A stretch of DNA of 64,000 bases, taken from Aptenodytes patagonicus. Taxonomy: Eukaryota > Chordata > Aves > Sphenisciformes > Spheniscidae. How positions within the stretch are numbered: position 1 is the first letter of the stretch; every line of letters starts with the position of its first letter. The stretch lies in NCBI RefSeq assembly GCF_965638725.1, contig NC_134982.1, forward strand, positions 42,212,799 through 42,276,798. The letters run 5' to 3'. Positions 1-64,000 of the stretch are shown piece after piece. The translations under genes and the position numbers were made by a program. Below the pieces are notes generated by a model. The model saw nothing but the letters and a program-made list of their open reading frames with translations. It made no database searches and was not told the DNA's origin.

Positions 1-3000
1 GAGCACAATGTCATACGGTGTGGGATATCCCTGTGGTCAGTTGGGATCAGCTGTCCCAGCTGTGTCCCCTCCCAACTTCTTGTAAACTTCTTGTGCTGGC
101 AGGGCAGCGTGAGAAACGGGAAAGGCCTTGATGCTGTGCAAGCCCTGCTCAGCAATAGCTAAAACATCCCTGTTACCAACAGCATTCTGGTCACAAACCC
201 AACACATAGCCCCATACAAGCTACTATGAAGAAAATTAACTCTATCCCAGCCAAAACCAGTACAACTGTCAAAAAAACATTGGCTTAGTGGGGGTAACAG
301 ATCAACAGAAGGAAGACTGGACAACTGAGGAATTACTTCAAGAGCAACTGGGGAGCAGAAGAATAGTGGAGAAAAGCTGGTGGAATTTGGTGGAAAGCAC
401 AGAGATGGGAATCACTGACAGGGCATTGCACCATTGGGAAAGAGCTGAGCCACAGGAGAGGATGGCGGTGGGTAGGCTGCTATAGTGCTGGTTATCACCT
501 CTTTTACCTTCCGCCTCTGCTGTTGCTACTTGCCTTTATTTTTCCATGTTTTCCCTGCTGGCTTTCAACACCGCCACAGCGGTGCCTGAAAAGCTTTCAA
601 TGGCCAAACACATCTGGTTCCTGCACTCATTTCCCCTCTCCCTGTTCAACAGTTCAGCCTTGTCAATGGCTAAAGTTAGCGCTGAAGTAAAATGAAGTAT
701 AGTAACTCCTAAATCACCCCCTGCACACAAAACACTGCCTTTCATCCAGGCTGTCCTAATATGCAAAGGACAGCTGGATCAATGAGCCTCATAGGAGAAG
801 CGTGGCTCTTGGCAAGCCTAGTCTGTGAGTGCAACAGCAGAGAAACATTCCTGCAATTTTCAGATGTTCAGGCTGGGACAGGGGGAGGATTTTTCTTGGA
901 GCAGACGTGGATTTAATTCCCTTCCCCATCTCCTTCCTCTCCAAATTATGATGTACTGAATCTTGGTTTTTATTCTTAATTAGCAAGGCACTGGGAAAAA
1001 AATGCTTCTGTAACAAAAAGTTCTAGGAAAATTTATTTTGGACATTGTGTTTCAGTGAGTCAGAACTGAAGAGAGTAATGCCGGCTCAGAGTTATTTACA
1101 GTGAATCTAGAGTGCCAAAGTTTCCCCCGCTTCCCGTGATGTAGCTCTCCTGCCAGACACCTCCCATCAGATATTGTACCAATCAAATCAGAAGAAACTA
1201 CGGTGCACCTTTCAAGAAGCAGGCCAAATAAAGACAGGAGAGAGGACAGGGATATGATGCATGCAACATCAAAAAAACTTCCATAAAATTACGACACGCT
1301 TCGATGTAGAGTTACTAGGTATTGCTGAGCCAATATAGCCCTTCACCTCAGTGTGGTGCTCCTTTCCCAGCACAGGTGGTGTTGAAGGTTGTGGGGTGCA
1401 GGGACAAGAGAAGGAATTATGCACTGTGTGGGACCATCCCTCTGCCAACCCCCGGGGACAGCCACAGGACCCCTGCTCAGCTTAGCAAACACTGAGCATC
1501 TTGAATTACAGATCTCCTTCTCACATTTCCTTCCCTCCCTTGGGTAAACCCCACTATCCAAAGTCTAAGCATGGACAGCATAGACAGTATCAGACAATGT
1601 GTTAATGTTATGAAAGTGTTTGTAAAATAGAATGACAGATTTCACATCTTACATATCTGTTTGCTCTAACAAGTGTCTTCAAGAAGACACTACAGAATGG
1701 CATGGGAATTGGGCAAGGAAGGTGAAAATTAAGGCCTATTAATAAGAGATGTTCAGAAAATTAAGAGGCCTTGCTAAGGGAACAAGCAGGTAACTGCAGG
1801 CTCATGGAAGAAACCGAAGTCAGTTTCCACAATCCATAGGAAGCAGTGTTTGAAGATGGTCCAGAAGCTTCTAGAAACGAAGCATCAACCAGAAAGCTTA
1901 GTAACAAAAGAGGGGGCATCTTGGCATGAACCATACACAACAGCCTCTGGTAGTGTTAACTCTAAGTAAAATTTGCTGTGAGGCCTGGAATGGGTGCCTA
2001 TGCTGGCATGTGAAGAGCACCCACCACACTTTTCAGTAAGCATCCTGCAGCCCAGACCAGCTCTGCGTGTCTCACTAACTCCAAAGCCTGGAGAGTAGAT
2101 GTTCCCAGTCAGCAACAGCCTTAACAGGCCTCATTTATTTTTCTTCCAATAAAAGCCTAAACTTCATGTAAGCACGTTAAAAGCATTGGAGTTGTGCAAG
2201 GGTCCCTCCTCATTCAAGTTTGCTGCTTCATCCAACTAAGCAATCTCTCCTAGTTAACAATAACGTCTATGCACGAGTGCCATTTACAGTCATAAAATAC
2301 AGTGAAAAGTGATTTATAAGTGCTTTTTAGTATTTCGTTTCTCAAGATCTTTTAATTTCTCACAGTAAGTCACAATTTCCATGCTGCTTCTCTCTCTTTG
2401 TCTCAATATATGAACAGACACAGATGTTTGTCAGAAGTGCAGATGGTGGTGGAAGAGGATCTTTGCCATAGTCTTCAGCTGGTTTAAACAACAGGGAAAA
2501 ATACCTATTTTTGGAGAAAGCTCAATTTATACTTCAGCTGTCAGGACTATTTGGGGTCTTCCCACTTCTACATTTTTGTGAGGTCCTGTCTAGTCAGCAG
2601 GAAGAGTTGGATACTACATGTATATTTAACCTAAACTCCCACTCATCCCCTCGTCCTCAAAGTTACACTCAAATTAATTCCACGGCTTTTTATAGCAAGA
2701 GTCCCTGAGGAGCTGAATAGCAGTAGCAAAGCAAGAGGAACAGCAAGAAAGCTGGCAGCACGGAAGGGCCCCATACGCAGGTAAGGAATGCTAACTCACG
2801 CTGTAGCTACACTAAGCGACTCAGCATGGATTTTCATGGTTGAATACACTACCCAGTTCAAAAGACTTCCTTGTAAGCCAGAAGGTCTCTGTATGTGGAT
2901 ATGATGCGCCTGTCACACGAATTAGCAGGTTACTAATGGGAACTTGTGTATGGGAGGCACAGTCATGTTGTATAGCCCATTTGCAAATAGCAATGGCTGC

Positions 3001-4268
3001 TTTTATATACAAAGTTGATTTTATGGTTCTTTTTTAAAGGCTTTAGCTAGCAGAGCTGCTGGATAGTGAAGCTCTATTAGTCAGTAACATGGCAGTGGTA
3101 CGGTTTTGCAGCTCCTTACACTGTCTGGGGTAAGTTAATATGAATGACAGTGTCATAGTAAGATTTTAGCCAGATACGTCGAAATCAGGACCTCTGGTCA
3201 ATAGTTGACAGACCTCCAAGGAAAAAGCGAACACCCACAAGCCCATCATTCTCTTGACTTGTACAGTGTGGCAGGCATGTATGCAGAAGACATGATTTTT
3301 GAGACAGGATCTGAAGTGCCATCCTCTTGAAGTAAGTCAGACTTACATTTCATACCTCAGCCTGAAACATGAGAAAGGAACTGAACTCTAGGAAGAAATC
3401 CCACAAAGTTCTAAGATGACAGCATTAAGAATAGATAGTGCTGTCTAGCCATGGAAGAATTGAGTCCTAACACATGTTCATGTAAGTAGTTTCACTTACT
3501 TAGACACTGAAAACAAACTGCACTTTTCATATAGTGATCCTCAGAGACTAAACAGAATGTATGTTTTTCCATTCAATTTAAAAAAAAAAATTAACCTTAA
3601 AAGTTCAGGGTTACCAGAAGCCAAGTATTTTGAAGATGAAAGAACACATTTAAAACCCAGATCTTGCAATACAGTGGACAGAGAGGCCTGTAGCCTCAAT
3701 TAAGTCAAGGATACTCTGCTGGACCACTCAATCTCTGGACTACAGCCCGAGTTTCCACACTCTTTTAGCTCTTCTGTCAAATATTTGTGTATGGACACTA
3801 ATCCTCATGGGCCTTATTCCAGGAACTCATTTCACAGTCAGACAGAGCTCCACTGATCAACAGTGGCCTGCAATATAAGAATGTGTAGTTCTCTATTCCC
3901 TTAAAGGCTTGCCTATTCAAAACAAGAATTACAGTACTTAACTTTAATACCCAAAACCTTTCAGATCCTAGCTTGGATTTTGCAGTGGGTTATTTTATTT
4001 CTAACACTGTAATGTAAAAAGCCTGACATATCAATTCCATTGGCAAAGTTCATTGACAGGATGCTGTTAAGAAAAACTCCCTCTCAAAATCAAGTGGACA
4101 CCAAATTTTGTATAAAACTCTACTGAAGGCTACTCCCCCCAAAAAACCAAGGATACTGCGTATTTTCAGATGGTGTCCTGGGGCTCAATCATGTTTATGT
4201 ACATTTTACATACCAATCGTAGTTTCCATTTGTTTACAAATCATACTCTTCACAATTCAGTATTAAGT
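1..4268. other. Intergenic DNA downstream of SMC5, no gene recognised
   Basis: Only short open frames occur here, on both strands, with no domain, splice pattern or repeat family that I recognise. In mammals the next gene beyond the SMC5 3' end is KLF9, on the opposite strand and some distance away; nothing like its zinc fingers is visible. A small dyad with 8 bp arms (AGTGTCTT/AAGACACT) lies at 1672-1691. Otherwise I see nothing. Confidence 0.6.
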
Positions 4269-4540
4269 TTAATTTTTTTTTTTTTATAGTTAACTAAATA
4301 ACTGGGATTTTATTTTAGGTATTCAGCATTCTGTTGATAACATCTACTTCCAAATGCTTAACAGCTATGGCCAAAACCCCACTAATGAATTTTACGGCTA
4401 TCTGTTGGAAAGCCATTGCGTATACAATCACTCCAACGCTGCTGAAGCCTTGTAAAAAGCCTCCGGCCTTTAACTTACATGTGAAATCAGCAGGACTATT
4501 TTCTCCATCTATCACCAAAAACTTAACAAGTTTTACTTAA
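4269..4540 (-). pseudogene. Processed-retrocopy-like fragment, source gene unidentified
   Basis: Read on the minus strand, an open frame runs about 72 codons from about 4533 to a TAA at 4315. It contains stretches such as VIDGENSPADF and LAIAVKHLEVDVINRML. The stop is followed directly by AATAAA, about 23 bases later by a run of about 13 A (4270-4282), and then unrelated AT-rich DNA. Poly(A) signal, normal spacing and an encoded A-tail are the marks of a reverse-transcribed mRNA. An in-frame TAA closes the frame at about 4537, so any longer parent ORF is lost or the insertion is 5'-truncated. I did not recognise the protein and saw no clear target-site duplication. It could also be a chance ORF beside a genomic A-tract. 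Confidence 0.35.
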
Positions 4541-5039
4541 AATACCCAACAAAGAGTTATATATTGCTTAGTTTTACTTCTGCAAGCAAACTAGCTTATT
4601 GTTTCAAAAACACCTGGCTCTTTGTCAGTCTCCTTGCTGAGGAGAGACTTGCTAGAAAAATAAAGACCTTATCCTTCCAGGAATAAAAAAAAAGGAACAT
4701 TAGCTCAAAAATAATAAATAACAATAATAAAGTATATTACTCTAACAATAGTATATTCTTTATATTAACTTCAGGTATATTTTCACAAAACAAAAAACAA
4801 TGCACAGCTACTTACAAACCATTCTCTTCCTACGCATCATCATCTTCATTCATTCAAAAAGTTTCCATTTCAACAGGAAAAGTTTGGAGAACATCCTTAA
4901 CTGTGTTCGGGGAACACATCTACCAAAAACAAATTCAAATTTTTGGGAAAAAAAACCCCAACAAACCCAGACATAGAATTAGACCAGTATAACCTAGAAA
5001 AAATAACTGTACTTCTGATGCTACATTACTGATAAAATA

Positions 5040-5310
5040 GCAAAATACAAGAAACTTCCTTTTTATTTAAAACTACTATTGAAAAAAAGTAGGTTCTTTG
5101 GAGAAAGAGGCCACTATGAAAGATTTGAAAAAAAATCATGCACTTCAAATCTGTTACACTTTTATACAAGTTTTAAGAATCAAAGTTCTTAATCATTAAT
5201 TCTTTGCAGGTTCTCATCTTTCACAATTTCTGAAGTCTTGAAAGCCAGATGTTCCAAAAAGGTCTAAAAAACCATGGTTTTTTATATATATATATATGTG
5301 TGTGTGTGTA
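5040..5310 (-). other. SMC5 3' UTR (predicted)
   Basis: The only AATAAA close to the stop, reading on the minus strand, is at 5062-5067 and is followed by a T/GT-rich stretch. This suggests cleavage near 5040 and a 3' UTR of about 270 bases. The UTR opens with a (CA)n(TA)n microsatellite a few bases after the TGA. Longer isoforms using more distal signals cannot be excluded. Confidence 0.5.
5062..5067 (-). terminator. SMC5 polyadenylation signal AATAAA
   Basis: Canonical hexamer about 245 bases after the SMC5 stop codon, followed on the transcript strand by TTTCTTGTATTTTG, a plausible downstream element. It is the first such hexamer after the stop. It is predicted from sequence only. Confidence 0.5.

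Positions 5311-5311
<1 letters not shown>
5282..5311. repeat. (TA)n(TG)n compound microsatellite
   Basis: An alternating TA run (about 5283-5297) passes into a TG run ending at about 5310. On the SMC5 transcript it is read as (CA)n(UA)n starting right after the stop codon. Such tracts mutate quickly, so length differences between individuals are expected at this spot. Confidence 0.9.
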
Positions 5312-57276
<51,965 letters not shown>

Positions 57277-57336
57277 CTTCCCTCTCAGCCCGCCCTTAAC
57301 CCCCGGCCGCGAGGACGCGCCCCGCGCCTCGCTCTC

Positions 57337-57450
57337 ATTGGCGGGCGGGAAACGGCGGGCACATGAGCGCGCTCATTGGCTGACAGGGCGGGACTAAGCC
57401 GTGATGAAGCTTTTCATTGGCCTGCAGCGTGCCGCGCTGGTGCCCATTGG
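57337..57450 (-). promoter_or_regulatory. SMC5 core promoter: four CCAAT boxes and an E2F-type site
   Basis: Four CCAAT boxes, all in the SMC5 direction, lie at 57337-57341, 57375-57379, 57416-57420 and 57446-57450 (spacing 38, 41 and 30). TTTCCCGC, an E2F-type site, is at 57345-57352. No TATA box is seen. Spaced multiple NF-Y boxes plus E2F is the layout of many S/G2-phase genes, which fits the role of SMC5 in replication and repair. Confidence 0.7.
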
Positions 57451-57548
57451 CTGGAGGAGAGCGGAGCCGTAAGGGGGACCCGGGAGGGAGGTTACGGTGT
57501 CGCTTTCGGTTTCAGATAACGAGGCGGGAGGCGACGGGTTGTGGCCTT

Positions 57549-57613
57549 GGCGGTGTTCCCCGGCGGTGTTCCCCGGCGGTGTTCCCCGGCGGTGTTCCCC
57601 GGCGGTGCTCCCC
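57549..57613. repeat. 13 bp minisatellite, five copies
   Basis: The unit GGCGGTGTTCCCC is repeated five times head to tail without gaps; the fifth copy has one change (T to C). It lies about 275 bases upstream of the SMC5 ATG inside the CpG island. Near-perfect copies suggest recent expansion and probable length polymorphism. Confidence 0.95.
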
Positions 57614-60600
57614 GGCGCTGAGGCAGCCGCACGGCCTAACGGGCGTGAGGCGCGGCCTGGGCCCGTCCCTGCCGGCGTGAGGAATCCCTTCCCCCCTGAC
57701 GGGCCACACCTCCCGGCGGGTGCTGCGGCGGCAGGACGGCGCCTCCCGGCCGGCGTGGGCAGTGCGGGGCGTGAAGGGTCGGTGCCTGCGCCGCGCCCCC
57801 GGAGGCGGCCCCCCCCCCGGCGCTCACCCGTCAGAAGAGGGGCGACCGGCACCGGGACCCGCCTTTAGCGTGCTTCTCGGAGACCCCTGCCCGAAGCGGG
57901 GTGGGAGGGGGTTGGGCAGGCTTCGGGGCCGCAGGTCCCGGCCCTCTCGGCTGTCACCGTCCGCTACCGCTAGCGGCCTTTCCCCGGCGGCTGGGCAGCG
58001 TAACGCGGCGCGGGAGGGTGGTGGTAGCGGCCTTCCCACGAGGTGGCAGCACAGCCGAGGAGCTGGGCGGCCAGTGCTTCCGAGGCGGGCACCTTCTAAG
58101 TATCCCCGTTCCTTCATGGGGACAGGCTTGGGTTCCGGGCGAGCGAACTCCTCTAGTTTTCATATTCAGCACCTGTCTGGGCTCGTTTACTTTTTCTTAC
58201 TAAATTTCTTGTTAGAAATTTACTAAATTTCTTATTTAGTAGGTATTTTGTACTTATTTAACAAAATAACAGGAAAAAAAATTTTTAGATGTGTTACTTC
58301 AGAGATGGGGAAGTCTGTAGGAAGGATAGATGTCCTTTAGAAATGATCCTGGAGGCATGCATGTGTGTGAGATTTTGGCACCTCGACTGCAGGGCAATCA
58401 CTAGTGTCGCTGAGACTCCTGCAGATGTCTTACCTTTCCCACATACTTTATTTTTTCTCTCAGACCAAGAGTTCCTGCTGGAGCATGAGGCCTCATAACT
58501 AGCCAAAGCTTCTACGAGAGACCAGGAGGCTGATTAAGACTGCTGAAAGACAGAGATAAGTAACTGCTCGTGCTTAAGTGGAACTAGGTAAAGGAATTGA
58601 CACATAACTAGAGTGATTTGTCCTAGAAAGTTTACAAAGAAAACAATGTTTTTCCAATATGAACCAGACACTTGGCATGCAGAGCCTTGCAAGGCCACCT
58701 GTACCTAAGCAAATACCCTGCAAAGACAGAGACTGCCATGGTAAAGACATCAGAACAGCATCTTTGGGTATGGATGTAGCAGAATTGAGACCAATGAGGA
58801 AAAAGTAATTTAAGGCAGGTTGCTTCTCTGAGGGGAATTTAGATAGGTAAAGGGATGTACAAGGGCAATGAAAAGCTTGTTCCAGATACAGGGAAAAAAA
58901 TGGGTGAAGAAAGATTAAGATCCATTAAAGAATGAAGGGGACTTCTGCGCCAACAGTACGAATGCAGATGCCCACAGATAGTAATGAAGCTGACCTGCAT
59001 GTCCAAGCCCACCAGAACATCAGACAGCCACTTTGGATAACTCACTGGACTCTCTACCAGGTCCATGTCCAGAAGACTTGGTGTAGAAGAATAAAGAAGC
59101 ATAGAAATGCACCCTAGTACTATGTGGTATGGAGGGGAAAGGATAATGAAATTGAAAGTATGTCATTCATAAGATTTGTGATAATAGCTTTGTAATAGCT
59201 GTGTAATAGAGTGCGAAATTACACACTGGTGTGTCTGTTAGTTAATTAGAATTTAGTTGATTTATTAGTTGGTAATGTTTTACTTGATCAATAAAAATTG
59301 TAGCCTCCTAAATCAGTTACATCTCAAGCTTGCAGATGAAGAGGATGGAGTTGGACTCATTAAGTAACAGTGACTTGTAGCCAAAAGAGAAAGAGGCAGT
59401 AGATTAAGGAACCATTTCAACGTATTTCCACTAGAGACTGCTGAAGAGATCTGTTTTTCTCAGAATTTGTCAGGGAGCATTTTCCAGGATCTGGTGAGTA
59501 TGGATGCTGGTAAGAGCTGGAAAAAGGAGACAGCGAAGGCCGCAAAGTCGGTAGTGCTTGGACCAAGAGGAGCTCTTGAAAGGAGAGGGCGGGGATGTAA
59601 AAGCTAGTACAGAACATAAGACCAGCAAGATGTAACACATACTTAGCAGTGAGCAAAGGAATATAGCAGAATATGCAGTTGGCTAAGAAAGACACCAAAA
59701 TGCTGATGTTCAGAAAAAACATATGCAGGTGGGAAAGGCGCAGCAGGTGGACAGGAAAACAACAGGGGAAGGATGGGAAGAAAACAGCAAGAAGGTGAAC
59801 ATAGATCAAAGTAATGTAAAGGAGTATTGAAAGTTTATTCATTCATACTTAAGCAACTAAGAAACTTTAAATCACAAATTGAAATGTTTTTCCAAAGAAA
59901 ATGTTAAAATTAAGTAAATTTGACATCTGACAACTTAGTGTTTTGTTTGAGGTAGGACGAGACTGATGTTTTCTCTTTTTCAAAATGTGAGGGGTAGAAC
60001 CTTTTGATTCAGTGTGTCATGTTGCAGGAAAAGCATGCTCTCTTCAGCCTTCTACCTTACACAGTGGCCCTTTTGGAGCAGTGGGTCTCTTGAGTGTGGG
60101 CAGTCACACTTGTGAGCTGTGTTCAGATCCAGGTAGATAAAATGCCAGGTCTTTTAGTGCTCAGCTTGAGCTGTCTTAGTGAAGCCTCATGAGTGTAAAG
60201 TTGGATTTATGTTAGGTTTATTTTGGTGTGACGCAATAGTCAGCCAGAATATAGTTTCATATACGTTAGTGTAAAGCTAGAATAACAATGATATTTTATG
60301 TTGTTACTCTCGTTTTCCATTGGTGTAACTGAGATCTGAATTTGGCCCCCTTTTTGGAAATTAATATGGATAATGACAAAATGTTAACTAATGGCAAAAT
60401 ATTTATAGAGTAAAAAGAGTATTAAACAAGAGGGCAGTAAAAGGGCTTTTCCTCTGATCTCAGGACAAGTTTAGTTCTGCTCCAGCACAAAGCTACGTTT
60501 AGAGCAATCAAATACAAGCCTGTTAGTGTTTGGGGTGTTATGGCTGCTTTTGAAGGTTTCTTTTTCATTTCCATTTTATGGACTACGCCACAACTGGGAT

Positions 60601-61652
60601 CAAAGCAATTACTTGTAGGTTCTCCAGTAGCTTTTGAAGAAATTTTCAGGCAGTAAACAGGCCTAGTATAGCAAGACTCAGAACTGTTCTTTGCCCTACT
60701 GTGGTTCCTGTACAGCTACTGCAGCAGTGAGAAAGGAACAAATAATAAATAAAAGTGGATCAAGGGCAGAAATTAGTTGCACAGGGAGTTTCCTATTTGG
60801 TCAGAGCTGATGGAATGTTTTTTATCTCACCATAAAACTGAAGTTTGCCAGTGGAGAAATATTAATGTACCTTCCCTAGTTTTCAGATGTTTTGCAGCCA
60901 TTTTTTCACTAGTCTGTGAATTTCCTAAAGTGATATTCAGCAGGCACTAAAGTAATTTAAAGCCACCTTTAAAATTCTCCCTCTGTTCTTTAATTCCTGC
61001 AGCAGAAATGGGTGGAAAGTTGCTGTTGTTCCCTACCAAAGGAAGAACTTAGGCTTTTTTTTGCAGTCAGGACAGTGCTTCACACCCTATGGATAAATAC
61101 TACCCTCAGTGATACCAACAAAGTCATCGTACCAGTGAGGTCCCTAGAGAACGCTCAGTGGAGAGCAGAATAGAGTACTTTGCTTATGTTCTTATTCATA
61201 TCAGCCTAAATCTGATTACTTCGATGGAGTGAAGCAGAGTGGCATAAATTGTTAGAGATAGGAATCCAATAGTTACAGTTTGTGCTTCATTTCATTTACA
61301 GAAAAGTCCTGTCAGAAGTATGGAGAACCACCAAGTCATGATTTTAACCACTTCGTTTTCACTTGTTTTCTGCTTAGATAATTTGATCTGAATGTTGATA
61401 CCAAAGCATAAGCTTTACAGAACAACTGTAAAACTGTATTGACTCTTAGGAAACAGTCCATCATTTCTGGTTGCTTTCCTTTTCAGAATAATAACAAGAG
61501 TGATGCGTTCATAACCAGCTGCCAACAGGGACTGTAGGTAGCTAGGATAGGCAGTTAAGATGTGAATTCCTTTTGGCTCTTCCTCAGTCTCTAGGAAATA
61601 ATAAACTCTTCAATCTGTGTGGTCAAATAAACACATTCGTACTGAATGTATT
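57614..61652. other. SMC5-MAMDC2 intergenic DNA
   Basis: The right half of the CpG island (to about 58,140) includes a G4-capable run at 57898-57916. Beyond it the DNA is AT-rich, with a 14-base direct repeat (TTACTAAATTTCTT at 58197-58210 and 58220-58233). No coding exon was recognised. A divergent noncoding transcript from the island is possible but has no proof in sequence. Confidence 0.7.
57898..57916 (+). other. G-quadruplex-capable run
   Basis: Four G-runs of three or more, separated by T, A and TT (GGGGTGGGAGGGGGTTGGG), meet the usual G4 pattern with very short loops. In the CpG island about 630 bases upstream of the SMC5 ATG. Confidence 0.7.
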
Positions 61653-61740
61653 TAATCATAGAATCATTGAGGTTGGAAAAGACCTCTAAGATCATCGAGT
61701 CCAACCGTCGACCCAACACCACCATGTCCACTAAACTAAT
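61653..61740 (-). mobile_element. CR1 LINE 3' tail
   Basis: On the plus strand: AATCATAGAATCATTGAGG, then TTGGAAAAGACCTCTAAGA and TCATCGAGTCCAACC. Its reverse complement ends with the repeated ATGATTCT of CR1 3' ends, so the element is on the minus strand. Only about 88 bases, very well preserved. It sits 0.4 kb below the predicted MAMDC2 poly(A) site. Confidence 0.9.
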
Positions 61741-62124
61741 TGAACAGTATATTTAATTGTTTGTGTCACCAAAATGAAAACTTACTAAAGACACAAGGGT
61801 CTAGATTGTCCCAGGTGCTGTTGATCTTTATAGGCTGTTAGGAAAATTGTATACTTTGTTCTGAAAGGCGGAAAGGCTATTCCCACTTTTCAGGGCTCAC
61901 ATCTTGCAGCAACAGCTTGAATGTGGTGGCTGTAAGAATAATTTCTATGGCTCAATACAGGAACTTCCTGCAGCAGATCAGATTGCTTTCTGTCAGCTGT
62001 CTTAGGTGATGTGACCCACACATTTCATTCTCTTTGTATTCAAAATACTGAATTCAGGCTACTATATTAGCTTCAGTTGTTTCTTGACACACTGATAACT
62101 ATAAAGTCTAGAGCAGAGCAATAA

Positions 62125-63031
62125 GATGATTTTCAAAGTTACATTTTATTAGGAAGTTATAATAATTTGAAAACAAAACCTTACATACAAACACATAAAA
62201 TTTTAAAAATCAACAAGTTGTGTGAATTCAGTTTCCTATTAATATAAATGCAAGGCGTCTGTGGTTGGGTAAAGTGTAAGTACATTCTCTGTGAGTCTAC
62301 AAACTGATTTATTAAAAAAAAAAAAAACAAGACTTGTATGCCAGAAAACACAGGCTTCAAAGGGTTTCATTTCATATAGTTCAAAATGTCAGCAGCTTAC
62401 ACTGAATTATACTGGAACACTAAAAGTGAGTTTGTTATTGGCAAGGATGACAAATGTATTTGTTACAGAAAAAGAATACAAAGCAATAAAAAATTGCCAG
62501 CAGATTGTTAAAAGATTCCCAGAGAGATTTTTCATCATGAATAATTGCACTGAACCTGTAGGCTATTACTAGTAGCTAATACTATTTTCTTTATTATTTC
62601 GAAATACTTATAATTTCCTTAACAAAAAACCATTCTGTACCCAACACAAAACATTCACTGAATGCAGATTTAAGATAACACAATATTGGATTTTAATTGT
62701 GCACCTTTACTTTCCTCTTTTTACCTATATACCAGAAAGGTTAAAAAAAAAAAAAGGCATTAAAATGCATGATCTGTGCAAAATGGGAAGCCTTTATATA
62801 ATAACTGATACCTCATGCAAAAGAGAAAAATACCCCCAAAAACATAAGAAGCCCTGAGTCAATAATTTCATTGCAAAGGCGAGGAACATGAGTGCTCTGA
62901 GTCCTTCCTATACAGCGGTGCATATTCAAACCAGTCCAGTATTTACTTAAAACATATTTTAAAATAGGCGGTTTGTGCAGTTTCTCACATACAAATCTTC
63001 TACGCATTTCATTCATTTCAGCAGACTGTAT
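62125..63031 (-). other. MAMDC2 3' UTR (predicted)
   Basis: AT-rich DNA after the MAMDC2 stop with several AATAAA hexamers on the minus strand (62590-62595, 62308-62313, 62145-62150). The last, at 62145-62150, would give a UTR of about 900 bases. The true end could be at any of them. Confidence 0.45.
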
Positions 63032-63093
63032 TTAATACTCAATTTCATTTAAGCTGTCAGGATAGCCAGATGAGAATTGAATTTCTTCCACTT
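63032..63093 (-). CDS. MAMDC2: MAMDC2 terminal exon
   Basis: Between acceptor TAG and TAA (63032-63034) it encodes EVEEIQFSSGYPDSLNEIEY, whose SSGY..LNEIEY end matches the C-terminus of mammalian MAMDC2. MAMDC2 is a secreted proteoglycan with MAM domains; this tail lies after the last MAM domain. The first codon is completed by the G of the previous exon. Only 62 coding bases, so easily missed. Confidence 0.9.
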
Positions 63094-63288
63094 CTAGAAT
63101 ACAAAGAAGGGGGAAATACTGTAATTATTTGTATTTTTATCATACATAAGAATGCATAAGACAGAATGTAATTACCATGCTGGATTTAAATGGGACTGCC
63201 ATAAGGTTTTTAAAAAGTGTGGCAGCATCTTTACTAGTCCAGATTCTGAGGATGGTCTCGCATCTTACTAGAAAACAAAAATTCTGCA

Positions 63289-63306
63289 CTAACCCCTAAC
63301 CCTAAC
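63289..63306. repeat. Short telomere-like (CCCTAA) run
   Basis: CTAACCCCTAACCCTAAC, nearly three telomeric units with one extra C, lies in the last MAMDC2 intron. This could be chance or a relic of break repair. Confidence 0.6.
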
Positions 63307-63446
63307 AAAAATGTCTGCACTGCATGATACTACATTCAGATCCATTCAGCGGGGATTTAAGGGAAGAAGTATCACCTGTCTAATTACAAAAAGTACTGTG
63401 AATTGCTAGGTGTCTCCTAAGAGAAACAAAGTACGGTTAAACTTAC

Positions 63447-63531
63447 CTAAACAGGGTCCTGCCTGGAACAGAATATCATCAATAGCAGTGTCACTTCTCA
63501 TTGACACACCGCGGATTGCCTCAAAAATAAT
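63447..63531 (-). CDS. MAMDC2: MAMDC2 penultimate exon (end of last MAM domain)
   Basis: Encodes IIFEAIRGVSMRSDTAIDDI, then LFQAGPCL, with GTAAGT after it. The pattern FEAIRG...DIAIDDI.F..G.C closes a MAM domain, including its final Cys. With the terminal exon it matches the MAMDC2 C-terminus, and MAMDC2 is also the gene upstream of SMC5 in mammals. Earlier exons lie beyond the window edge. Confidence 0.92.
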
Positions 63532-64000
63532 CTGTAAAGGTAAGACACAGTTTTTCATGACTCTCACAGGAGGAAGGACTAAAAAAAATTATACCCACGC
63601 AGTCTATTCAAGGATCTAGTATGTCCTGAAAGCCTGCTTCTTGGAAAGAAATTTCTGTGCTCCATCAGTGGACTGATTGACCTGGTCACAGAATTTGGGT
63701 GTGTGCTATGCCAAAGGAAGCAAATTTGTTCTCACAACTTGTTAAGAAATTTGCTGTGTGTTACAGACAACTGATAAATTTTCTCTAGTGATGTGCTATG
63801 TCTGTCTTGATTTTCAGCCCTAATGTGTTGCTGTGTGTTGCCCATATACAAGCAAGACTTGAGGGGAAAAAAAAGCATTACAATATTATGTTGTGGTCTT
63901 ACCGATGAAGCTAAATTTGCTTTTCATTAAAAGGTTTCTTTTTTTTTCCCCCCCTAATTAATTTCCAGGCTCTTAAGGCAAAGTGATTTAAAAAAAACAC
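63532..64000 (-). other. MAMDC2 intron, partial
   Basis: Intronic DNA upstream of the penultimate MAMDC2 exon to the window edge. It has T- and A-runs (63939-63955) and no recognised exon or repeat family. Confidence 0.7.

Overview
This is an ordinary vertebrate nuclear window, almost certainly from a bird. The evidence is long AT-rich introns with GT-AG splice sites, a GC-rich CpG-island promoter, and several CR1 LINEs, the dominant avian retroposon, with typical CR1 3' ends. I cannot name the species. From general knowledge of avian/human synteny (human 9q21 corresponds to chicken Z), the locus is probably on the Z chromosome; that is inference.

About 90% of the window is one gene on the minus strand: SMC5, an ATPase subunit of the SMC5/6 genome-stability complex. 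I could place all 24 coding exons by hand (first ATG at 57276, stop at 5311). They join without a frame break into 1072 residues. The Walker A motif (exon 2), Q-loop (exons 4-5), hinge (exons 10-13), SGGE signature and Walker B (exon 22) and D-loop (exon 23) are all intact. Every intron is GT-AG except intron 11, which is GC-AG. The promoter (about 57.27-57.45 kb) is TATA-less. It has a YY1-type motif over the ATG, an E2F-type site and four CCAAT boxes, inside a CpG island that also carries a 5 x 13 bp minisatellite and G-quadruplex-capable runs.

Upstream of SMC5, in the same orientation, lies the 3' end of MAMDC2: the last part of a MAM domain (63447-63531), the terminal exon (63032-63093) and its 3' UTR. 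This MAMDC2-SMC5 head-to-tail order matches mammals. The 4.8 kb between the genes holds the CpG island and one CR1 tail. The 5 kb downstream of SMC5 is mostly featureless, but holds a short minus-strand ORF followed at once by a poly(A) signal and an A-tract, like a processed retrocopy that I could not identify.

Mobile DNA: a 3.1 kb, 5'-truncated CR1 with endonuclease and reverse transcriptase regions in SMC5 intron 6 (sense to SMC5, broken by a few frameshifts); an old CR1 in intron 15 (antisense to SMC5) split by a 1.6 kb GC-rich, minisatellite-like insertion; and short CR1 tails at 36.96 kb and 61.65 kb. Intron 16 has two striking short dyads: a perfect 24 bp palindrome and a 14 bp-stem hairpin. 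I found no tRNA, rRNA, CRISPR or prokaryote-like system, and nothing that I would call a new biological system. The best leads are the split CR1 insertion, the dyads, the GC-AG intron and the unidentified retrocopy-like ORF.
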